Assembly: GCA_028015205.1 (NCBI GenBank)
Contig: CM051521.1
Span: 103,640,513-103,704,512, forward strand
From: Mytilisepta virgata
Lineage: Eukaryota; Mollusca; Bivalvia; Mytilida; Mytilidae
Length of the DNA stretch: 64,000 bases
Reading direction: 5' to 3'
Part shown: positions 38,401 to 50,400 of the stretch, in pieces
How positions within the stretch are numbered: position 1 is the first letter of the stretch
Layout of the letters: the number at the start of each line of letters is the position of its first letter
Position numbers and translations under genes: made by a program
Notes under the pieces: generated by a model
The model's input: the letters and a program-made list of their open reading frames with translations, nothing else
What the model was told of the DNA's origin: nothing
The model's database searches: none

Positions 38401-41400
38401 CTACAAACGAATATATATGTGTTTTAAAAACCATTTGCTCCAAATCCAGATCATAAAAATCATTTGTGAGATGTTCACATATTAGTCAACATCATGGCGG
38501 GTTGTTTGAAGTTTGCTTAGTGTTTTAGCCATCAACATTAAATTAACTATTAATACAAAAAGATAAATCATGAAAGCAAAATCAAATAACAATACCGCAG
38601 GTATGAACCATTATTTAGATTGCCGATTCTTAAAGTACATTGATTAGGTCGATATGTAGTCAAAAATGACAACGATGTGAACGGAAATTTGAAAACTATT
38701 TTTTTGACGATTTTCCAATTTCCCTAAAAAATTGCTGTATTTTAGTGTCAAATAAATAAAGTATGGTAAACGGATCAGTGTCAATAGGAAGAAAATAAGA
38801 GTATGTTTGAGAAAAAAATAATAATAAATAAGTTAAAAACTGCAAAGGACTCATCATGAAAATTTCTTACTGAGAACCCTGAATACCTTAAGCAAAATTG
38901 TACCAAAGCAGCTGAAAATCCACTGCCCTCTAACTAATATGAAAAGCTGTGCAATTTTGCAAGGACAAACAGACAAAAACATAGATTTTAAGTATCAGTA
39001 ATCTAGACTTCCAAACTTCTGAAAGCAAGGTGACTAAAAATTACCGGAAAATTCTGAAAAGTTGATCTATTTCTGAATCTCCATGAAATAAAGGTCTCTT
39101 TGTTACCATTTCAGCAAAAATACAACCAATACTCCAAATGTCTACAGGTGTCGAGTATCTCTGACTTCCAAGTAAAATTTCTGGAGCTCTATACCATAGA
39201 GTAACAACCTGTAAGGCATAAATTCTATATCTTTAAAATGTACATCTCAACTTCATTTATCCAAAAAACTTTTATGGTTAAATAACAAAAAACCTTTTTA
39301 AAAAAAATATCCTGAGTCAAGGATTACGATTTGCTTCTCTCCTCTCCATCCTTAGATTAAGCTGGAACTTCAGGCCTATGTGGTTCTTATTTTTATCACA
39401 TGCAGCTAAGACTAGCTACATCCATTCAGGACGTGTCATAGAAAGAATCGTGCAGCAATCATGTCATCAATGTTAACAATAAGACCTACAGTCCATACCA
39501 ACAGAAACTTAGAATCCAAGATATCACCTACAAAAATGATTTTTTTCAGCAGAATTGACCGGTGATGAAATCTCTCCTAATTCCTGCGATCTGTCAAAAA
39601 TCGCGATCGTATCAGGTACTGTGGGATGTGTATCAACATCAGGTTAAAGTTAACAAGAACTGTGAGGGGACCTCACTAACTATACCCCCATTGCTGTTAA
39701 TTTAATGGACTAGGGCATCCTTATCATGGTGAATTGTCTCACAATTTCTAAGTCCAACTGGGTATAACTGAGGGAACAAAAGGGTATAAAATTATGGGAA
39801 AAAGTATTGGACTATATTTTACTAGTATTACATATCTAAGTACTAGGATTTAACAGTATGCAAAGTTTCATTAACCTCTGATAAAGCATGTTTGAGAAAC
39901 TGCGGGTACAAAAAAATTGGGGGATGGACAGAATTTCTCAGTCCAAAAGGGTATAAAATTATGGGAAAAAGGATTGGACCAGGACATACTCTGCATGCGC
40001 ATATCTACATACTAGGATCTAACAGTATGCAAAGTTTCATTAACCTCTGATAAAGCATGTTTGAGAAACTGCAGATACAAAAAAAATTTGGGGGTAGACA
40101 GAATTTTAATTCCAAAAGGGTATAAAATTATGAAAAAAGTGTTGGACCAGGACATATTTCCCATGCGCATATCTATGTACTAGGATCTAACAGTATGCAA
40201 AGTTTCATTAATGCATGTTTGAGAAACTGTGGGTACAAAACAATTCTGGACAGACAGACAGACGGACAGGCTGATTCCTATAAATTTTTTTTGCGGTTGG
40301 TATAAAAATACCATGAAATTCAACATTAATTAGCTGAATGTGATTTTTAAATTTGTAGAATTAAAATATCCCATTTGGAATTTAAAATATTTAATGGCGT
40401 TTTTTGGACTATCTAATATTATATCAAATAGTATTTTCGGCAATTGAGATCAAAGACATGTCAAGTTGATGTGGCTTGTCACTATTATACGCTTGAGTAA
40501 ACACCACTGGTGTTCACACAATCATGCCCTTAATTGACCGGTAATTGAAATAAAAACATTTTCAAATCTTATCTGAAAGTATATATCAAGGCCATGTTAT
40601 TCTTTCAAATACAAGAATCTGCAGTTATTTGTTGAGAATACATTTATATGAAATAAATGTGTATGTTTATTAACATCATCGGAAACCCATTGTCGTTCGC
40701 GCTTATGCTTTTCCTTCACTTACCGACCGTGGGTCAATTCATTCATTTTTTCTCGTTCTCATGAATATATTCATGAACCATTTTGATTGGTTACCTTACG
40801 ATTCTGTAATGGGAATACAGCAATCAAGTGACAGTTAAAGACGAGCTTTGGGTCAAGATATATGTCATCACCGGTATGCAATTCCACTGTATTTTCGATA
40901 TAGTTTTCAAACAAAGTAAACAAGTTTTCATACTTTCAAAGAGAATGCATTACTGATCATGTGAATAAATCACTACACAACAAAAATTCATCAACTGCAT
41001 TATGCATGTGGGCACCGTTTTACTTTCCAAAAAACTTTTTAATCTCCAAAGTGGAGAATTCCATTATTGTTAGCAGCAATTTCAAAGGTCAGTTTGATTC
41101 ATGAATATTCATGAAAACGGGAAAAAATGAATGCATTGACCCACAGTTGGTAAGTGGAAGCAAAGTGTAAGCGTGACTGGCTGTGGGTTTCCGACGATGG
41201 TTTAGTACGTTTGCGATATTTATAAGTGTATTTTAGATACACCTGTATTTTCACCAGTAATTAGCATCTATACATTTTAAAGGTATAGTTTGTATTGTAA
41301 AATCATTATTCACATACATGTAAATTGTTTTTTTACTAACTGGTATTACATGTATCTTTGTAAGGACCGTACAATGTACGTGATGCATACTTCTGTACAT

Positions 41401-44400
41401 CTATATTTACTTTCCAATAATTCCATTTGAGAATAAATGTGTCATTTCAAAGACTGTTTGTACATAATTGTATCTCCAGAATCAGTTTCTAGTATTTCAA
41501 TAATAGCTAGAAATTGATACCTAAAATTAACTGTTATGAAATTTTAAAATTTGTAAGAACTAAGCAGCATCTCCCTCATGCATAGCTCTGTCCTTAAATT
41601 ATTTTGGCTTTTAAGACTCCTTTCCTTCAATTTAGCATTTTTCAATTTGCTGTTCAATGTTGGGATTGTTGTTTTGTTTTGTTATCACAAAAACCATGTT
41701 CAGAAATGAAACAGAAGTTGAAAATGATAGTGTAAGAATATGTTCAAGTCGGGAGCAGACACAAAAATTTTTTTGGAAACCATTTATGTAAAACAAATTA
41801 AAACTAGATGTGTCGGAACAACACGAATGGCCCCGCCCACAAAAGTCCAAGGCCCGTAATTTCGGCAAAAATCATTGGAGCCGAATATAACCTAAACTCG
41901 ATCTGTAACTGATCATAGTAGACTCGCATACCAAAAATTAGCTCCATATCTGAATGTGTTTAGAAACTGGAGGCTCCCAGGAGCCTGTATCGCTCACCTG
42001 GACTATGTCCATCTTGACTGGCAGCCTGGAACACTGCCTTCAAATTCCAATTGTCTCACTGGTTTCAAACAAGATTATTCAGTGAACTTTCCCATAGTCA
42101 TATGTTAAACTATGTTCTTTTCTGGCAGCCATCTTGGACAGGGTCATTGGATATAATTTTGAAAGAGGACCAACTAAGGACCATTGAAGCAAAGTTTTTT
42201 TCCAATTGGCAAATCAGACAAGAAGATCTTTAAGTAAATTTCCCATAGGATCCTATGTAAAACTATGTTTGGCTCTGGCGGCCATCTTGGATTACAGGCA
42301 GGGTCATCGAATATAATTCTGAAAGAGGACCACCTAACGACCACTGCTACATAATTTTGTTCCGATTGGCCAAGTGGTTTCAGACAAGAAGATCTTTTAG
42401 TAAATTTCACATAGGGTCCTAGGTTAAACTAAGTTCAGCTCTGGTGGCCATCTTGGATGACGGGCAGGGTCATCGGATAAACTTCTCAAAGAGGAAAATT
42501 TTGTTCCAATTGGCCCAGTGATTTCAGAGAAGATCTTTAAAGGAAAGTTTACGTTGACAACGCCAGACGCCAAATGATGACCAGGCTCAAATGCCTTTTT
42601 TTGGCCAGGTGATCTCCAAAAAGTACAGAAAGGTGGTATTTTCACAAAATTTTCAAAGTCCAAAGCCTGTCAGGGCTAGACAATAACGCTTGTCCGATTG
42701 TCCGGTACCAGCTGAAAATTCCGTCGGACAATCAACTTTGACTTGGTACTTGTCCAATGGGACAAGTAAAAAAATTCTGACTTAGAAATAAAGATATACA
42801 TCGGAAACCTTCCAATTTTTAATTTGAAATTCAGGTTATGGTAGCGAGAATTATCGGTAAACCTTACATGCATATGGATGACAAAATTATTTTATTTTCG
42901 ATTTCACTTTCGAGGGAGAAATATATTCTGGGGAATGAATTTCAATGTTCTTCTATTTAATCTGAATCGTGTAAACGTTTTATCAGGCGGAATAAATATG
43001 AATGTAATTGCATGTTACAATTAACAGTGAGCGGAGTTAATGTAAATAAATTACGATAAATGGATCTGTCAAAACTGGACATTGACCATGGTATGTTTAA
43101 ATTTACTCAATAAAACAACTCCTTAAATATTGTTTTATTATTTTAGACACCTTTCTCAAAGCGACTTTACATATCAAACTCAATTTTCGGACAAGTGTCA
43201 AATTCTTCCGGACAAGCTGATTTAAGAAAGCACTTGTCCAAAGGGACAAGTTAAAAAAATTGTTATTGAAGAGGCCTGCCTGTGATGTCGGAAAAAATCA
43301 GCGGAACAAAACGAAACCTATACTTGATCTGTAACATCATATCTGACTCACATACGGAACATCAGCTCAATATCTGAAGGCGTTTAGAAAAAAGTCTGGA
43401 AAGGTGTTATTTTCATAAAAAGTCCAAAGCCCCATGTTCGTTGCGGAATGACTATATGACCCCAACTACTTATGGCTGGGCCAAAAAAATTGGGGCAGCC
43501 TGATTTTTGAGGTGTGCAGGGATGATAATCTATTATATAATCTTAATTGGCCTAACATACATATGTAATGTCCAGAGACCGCGCTGGGCTTCGCCAATGT
43601 CACAAAGTGAGATTTTTTATTTAATCTGGTGACAGAATTTATAGTTCGCGATATTTCTGGCGACAAAATTTTTCTATCTTTAAAAAAAAAAAAACTGGCA
43701 CTTATGTGGAAACATTTTAAAATGGTGACTAAGAAACATCATTTGTAAATTTTACATAATTATCTATGATAATTGAACAGTTTACATCAGGCTAATAAAC
43801 ACAGCAGGTGTTTAAACAGTCAACAAACACAATCAAGAATTTGCAAGTGCTGAGATTGTCGACACTTGACTGCTCAATTGATTGACCCCCTCTGAGGACA
43901 ATTCAATTGATATACTAAGATAATATTTATATTATGCAACTTTTTATTGGGTAATTTTTTTAGTCATGAAATTAAATATGCATGCTATTTAACACGTTTA
44001 AAGGGTGTTTAAAAGCATTATATCATAAAATCCCAGATTTGTAATGTCACTTCCGGTTTAACACCAACAAACACATGTGGAACAATTGCTTGCCATCAAA
44101 ATAAAGGTCATTTCAGATGAAAGTTAACAGTCATTAAATTAAAACTATTTCATCAAAAATACTTTTCAGGTCATGTTTATTGTTATTTCAATTAATGATG
44201 AATAAAAGAACAATCATGTATAGTAGATTGCTTACAAAAGGAGGAGGGTGACTTGGCGAACAAATTTTGAGACTAGCAACAAAAATGATGCTTGGCAATT
44301 TTTTTGGCGACAAATTTTTGAATGCCAGCGTGACCACTGAATGTTGGGTTAGGTTTTCCATCATTCCGTCATATCAAATGTAAATCTTTCATGTTTTTCT

Positions 44401-47400
44401 TACCTCATGTGTATAAACTCGTACTGGTATACCAAATGCTCTAGCTAAACCAAAATCAGCTAGTTTTATAATGCCTTTGTTGTCTATCAGCAAATTTTGT
44501 GGTTTCATGTCACGATGTAAAACTCTTCTCTGATGACAGAATAAGATGCCTTGTAATATTTGATATGTATAACTCTGTAAGAAATTAACATAATATTGTC
44601 AAATATTCAATTTTTGCACTTTCATTCTTTTTTGTTTGTTTTAAATACATGAATGCATGACATGCAACTTTCTCTGTAATTTGTTTGAATTTCCTTTGAT
44701 CCTACAGATTGTAAGATGGACTGGCAATGATAAGTTATTGGGTGGGTGTCCAAACTGCTGAACATCAACATAGCTTTGATGGCACCATGGTGTAGTGCTA
44801 TGAAGCCAAAGGCCTCTGGTTCCATTTCTGTTCAGGAGGAAAAATTTTAGGGATCAAATTTATGATGCTGTGTAACACCACTTACAAGACAGTTGTCGGG
44901 TTTGTTATTTGTCTTACCCTGGATATATTAAATATCACAAACCTTGTTTTCAATATTTATTGGATTGTAATTATATGAATTGAATATCTACACTTTCATT
45001 TTTACCAATAAAAAAAATTAAAAAATCATTAATGGAAATATGCATTCTTGTCATGGAAAAATTTTGAAGTGGTATGTTACTGTGTAAACTTTCAATAAGA
45101 ATGTACAAAGGAAACATTAGTTACAGATAGATTCCTGTATTAATAAAATCATTATGTTAAGATTTTCAGGGGCAATAACCCAACAAAGGGTTGACCGATT
45201 CGTCTGAAAATTTCATGGCAGGTAGATCTTGCCCTGATCAACAGTTTTACCCTAGTTAATGTTGCTTTAATTGTTTAGTTTTTGAGATACAAGACAAATC
45301 TGCAGTTTACCCCTATGTTCTATTTTTAGCCATGTTGCTTGGCAGGCAGGGTCATCACACATATTTTTTTAAACTAGATACCCTAATGATGCTTGTGGCC
45401 ATGTTTGGTTCCATTTGGCCCAGTAGTTTCAGAGGAGAAGATTTTTGTAAAAGTTAACGGACGACGGATGCCAAGTGATGAGAATAGCTCACTTGACCTT
45501 TGGCTTTGGGTCAAGTGAGCTAAAAATGATACAAAATAGAATCAATCAACTTCTCATTTTACCTTGACCAACATCTTATCCATAAACTGTCCACTAGGAA
45601 TGGTGTCCATGTATCTTTTTAAGTCCATTGACAAAAATTCAAACACCAAATAAAGCTTGTTTTCTTGCATCAACACATCTTCCAATCTACAATAAAGACA
45701 GGGAATAATGAAATTCACTATTGTTCCATCATTCTTAAGAACATTTTGCCTTAAATTAAAGCCAGAAAAAACATGTGAAATTAATAATTTAAATAAAGAT
45801 TTTCTGATACCAGACATTGTAACTCCAAGAAAAATGCATTAAAAGAAATAGTTACGATCAAATGACATTTGCCTGAAAAAACTGATGTATGTCACTCAAG
45901 CCAAAAATTGTGTCTAAGACAAGTTGACAGGTCTTAAACAGGTATGTACACATGTACCCACCAAAAAAGTATCTATATACCAAAAATGATGGGTCTAAAT
46001 ATAAAATTTGTTGAGAAATGGAATTATTTGCGAAAATGTGATGAGAGTCTCTCAAGTGTGAAATTGATGTCAAGGTCGGCTGTCACATGGACACCTACTT
46101 GCCAAGAAATATTTACAGACCATTTAAGGCCAGTATTACAGCTACAGAGAAATGGATTTAACCATGAAAATTTAACAGAAGTCACTCAAGTGTGAAATTC
46201 AGGTCAAGACCTCAGACAGGCATATACAATGTACCCACCAAGAACTATCTATAGACCAAATATGGTTGGTCTATGTATTAAAGTTGCTGAGAAATATGAG
46301 ACAAGTCACTCAAGCGTAAATTAATGTCAAAGTTTGTGGTGTCAGACTGGTACATGTATATAACCACAAAGAATTTCCATGGACCAAATAGTGTGGTTCT
46401 AGTTACTACAGTCTATTAAATACAAATGCTTAACTACACACTCACAGGAGCCTGTATCGCTCACCTGGATTATGTCCATCTTGACTGGCTCAGAGGTGTT
46501 TATCCCTTTCTGATGTTTTCAGTAATGTTAATTTTTGTCAGTAATTTCAAATTTCATCATGAAAGATGACCCGCCATCAAAGCATCCTATATTGTTTGTT
46601 TAGTTGGGGTTTAATGCCGTTTTCAGCACATTTGGCTATTTTGCGGCAGAAAGTTTTTATTGGTGGAGGAAGCCGGAGTATCCGGAGAGAACCACTGACC
46701 TTCGGTAGGAAAATTGGCAGTCCTTGTCAATTAAGAATCAAACACACCCTGCCACAGGTGAGATTTGAACTCACAACCTCAGCAATGACAGGCTAGTTTT
46801 GTTCCAATTGGCACAGTGGTTTCAGAGGAGAAGATCTTTAAATGAAAGTTTACGACAATAACGTAAACGCCAAGTGATGACAGGAGATCAGATGGCCTTT
46901 TGGGCCAGGCGAGTTAAAAATGGACCTAAAAGAAAAAATATGATGCAAGCAATTCAACCATGAAAGTCAAGTCAAGGTCAGGTGACAGGTGTCAGAATGG
47001 ACTGCACCGAACAAAGACTATCTCTGGACTTCGAATAAATTGGGCCTTGGCATTACACATGCTGAGAAATACACTTTTTCTCGAAAATTTAACACAAGTC
47101 ACAAGCATGAAATTGAAGTCAAGGTCATTTGACAGGGCCCAGTTGTTCAAAACTTAATCACTTTTTTTCACTTTCAATTTTTTCGATTGTTAAGTTTGTT
47201 TAGTTGGGGTTTTACGCCTTTTCAGCACATTTGGCTATTTCAAGGCGGCCAGTTTTTATTTGTGGAGGAAGCTGGAATACCCGGAGGGAACCACCAACCT
47301 TCGGTAGGAAAATTGGCAATTCTTGTCAATTATGATCGGAGTTGAACACACCCCGCCACAGGTGAGATTTGAACTCACAACCTCAGCGTTGACAGGCTAG

Positions 47401-50400
47401 TGATCATTGGTAGCCATGACAAACTACCTATACCACTCTGCCCCGATTCTTAAATAATATTACTTTACAGAATTTTGCATGGACACAAAAAGTCATATAG
47501 GATTAACCCATCAGAAAATTTTCAGTCTTCAGGCATAATCAAGGAAGCGAAAATTTGAAACTGAAAATTGTGGTTAACGTTTGAAAAACTGGGCCAGGTG
47601 TCAAACTGGCATACAACCACCAAGAACTATGTATTGACCAAATATTGTGGGCTTAGGAATTTTTGCTGTTTGATGTTTATGGCCAAGTTTGGTTCCATTT
47701 AGCCAAGTAGTTTGGGTCAGGTGAGCTAAACAAGAGGCTCCCAGGAGCCTGAATCGCTCACCTGGTCCTTAAGCTTTAAGGGAGTCTTTCATGAGCTATT
47801 ACCCCTATAATGGATCATCTGACAACTTCGACCCAATTCAGACTTTTGTAGAGCTCAATGAGCTGATTGTTTAAGCAAACAACAGCTTTTCTCTATCGAC
47901 AATAGTTTTCATTCTATAGGGCAAAAACAAGAGAAAACGCTATTTTTGACATTTAAAGGGTCATCTATAAGGCATCAACAGTTATTTTGACATTTAAGGG
48001 ACAAAACTTTAACTCCTAAAGGGCTCATTTAAACATTTTGCAAACTAAGGGAAATGCTGTGAAAATGGTCAATTTTGATGTTCTAAGGGGAATAACTCCT
48101 AAAAGGAATGATCATACAACTTAATAAGTACAAATTTAAAAAAAAAATCAAGAAAAAGGGCAATAACTCCTACATGGGTGGTTACATCTTCTTCAAAATT
48201 TCAAAGCAGGTAGATCTTGAGGTGTTGAACACTTTAGCTTCCCATCTGAATTTTGATATCTGTCACCATTTTTGAGTTATTTGCAAAAAACTGCAATTTA
48301 CCCCTATGTTCTATTTTTAGCCATGGCAGCCATGTTTTTTTACAAATCAAAAATCCAAACGATAGTTTAGTAGCACTCATGCCAAGGAACAACTACACTA
48401 AGTTTGGTTGCAATTAAACTTATGGTGTAAGAGGAGTTAACGATTTTATTACAATGAATAAAGACTGCAAAAATGGTCAATTTTGACGATCTAAGGGGAA
48501 TAACTCCTAAAAGGAACGAACCTACAACTTCGATCCTGTTACAAATTTTGTAGATCTTTGTGTGCCTAACAATATGAAATTTAAATTTTTCAAATTTCCT
48601 TTATAGTATCCAAGATATTGAGCTTAACAAGAGGCTCACCAGAGCCTGTATCGCTCACCTGGAGTCTGGTTTTCATTGGACAATTAATCAACTATTTGAC
48701 CAAGTTTGTTGCAATTGGTTCAATTGTTCAGGGAAAATTTGTTGAAGATTATTTTTCATAAGGTTTAATGTTAAAATATGTTCCCTGATGGTGGTAGTCC
48801 TGGCAGGAAGTTGACAAAATTGACCAGGAATAAGGGTGAACCTTAAATAAATGTAACAGAACCCGACCTCAAATTACACAAACCAATAACTCCTAAATAG
48901 AATTTGGAATTCCCTTCAAAATTTCAGGGTAGGTAGATCTCAACATGGCAAACATTTTTCAATTTACATTTCACTTCTATCTCAAATAGTTTTGGAGATA
49001 AATGCAAAAATGTTAAAATTTTAAAAATTTGACAAAAAAGGGCAATAACTCCTAAATGGGTTTTGGGATTTCCTTTAAAATTTCAGGGTATGTAGATCTC
49101 AACATGGCAAACATTTTTCAAATTTAAATTTCACTTCTATCTCAAATAGTTTTGGAGATAAATGACGAAAAATGTTAAATTATGAAAATTTGACGAAAAA
49201 AGGACAATAACTCCTAAATGGGTTTTGGAATTTCCTTCAAAATTTCAGGGTAGGTAGATCTTGTCATGCTGATCAAATTTACCCCATGTCAGATTTTCGA
49301 TATCTGTAACGGTTTTGAGTTATTAGCAAAAAACAGCAATTTACCCCTATGTTCTATTTTTAGTAACAGCGGCCATGTTTTTCGACGAATCAAAAATCCC
49401 CACATCAGTTCTATGCAGGGTACCCTAAGCAACAATCTTACCAAGTTTCATATGATTTTGAATAGTAGTTTCAGAGAAGAAGATTTTTGAAATAATAACA
49501 TAAAAAAAAGCCAAAAATGTGAAAAAAGGGCAATAACTCCTAAATGGGTTTTGGAATTTCCTTCAAAATTTCAGGGTAGGTAGATCTTGTCATGCTGATC
49601 AATTTTACCCCATGTCAGATTTTCGATATCTGTAACGGTTTTTGAGATATTAGCAAAAAACAGCAATTTACCCCTATGTTCTATTTATAGTAACGACAGC
49701 CATGTTTTTCGACATTTCAAAAATTTTAAACGATAGAAATTTTCCAGATGCCCTAAAGAACAATTCTGCAAAGTAAGGTTGAAGTCGGTCCAGTAGTTTA
49801 GGACAAGTTAACGTTTGAAAAAGTTTACAGACGACGACGACGACGACGACAGACGACGACGACGACAGACGACGACGACGACGGACGCCAAGTGATGGCA
49901 ATAGCTCACATGGCCTATGGCCAGGTGAGCTAATAAGTGCAAAATTTGGAAAAAATGCAGAAAAAGGGCAATAACTCCTACATGGGTCGTTGGATCTTCT
50001 TCAAAATTTCAGGGCAGGTAGATCTTGAGGTGCTGAACACTTTTACCCTATGCCAGAATTTTGATATCTGTTATGGTTTTTGAGTTATTTGCAAAAAACT
50101 GCAATTTACCCCTATGTTCTATTTTTAGCCATGGCGGCCATGTTTTTTTACGAATCAAAAATCCAAACGATAGTTTTGTAGCACATATACCAATAAACAA
50201 CTGTACGAAGTTTGGTTGCAATTGGACTTATGGTGTCGGACGAGTTAATGTTTGAAAAATTGTTAACAGACGACGACGACAGACGACGACGACGACGACG
50301 GACGCCAAGTGATGGTAAAAGCTCACATGGACCTTTGGTCCAGGTGAGCTAAAAAGTGTTCAAGGTCGAAAGACAAGTATACTGCTGCAAAGTTAATATC

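Larger units (their letters stand above)
41805..43480. repeat. Tandem ACACGAATGGCC-type repeat with two nested insertions
   Basis: Two units (41850-41967 plus 42618-42668, and 43262-43440) share GATCTGTAAC, ATATCTGAAnGnGTTTAGAAA, GGTGTTATTTTCA and AAAGTCCAAAGCC. The first is split by the element at 41968-42617; a further insertion (42669-43258) separates the two units. A related fragment lies at 36620-36670. Confidence 0.6.
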
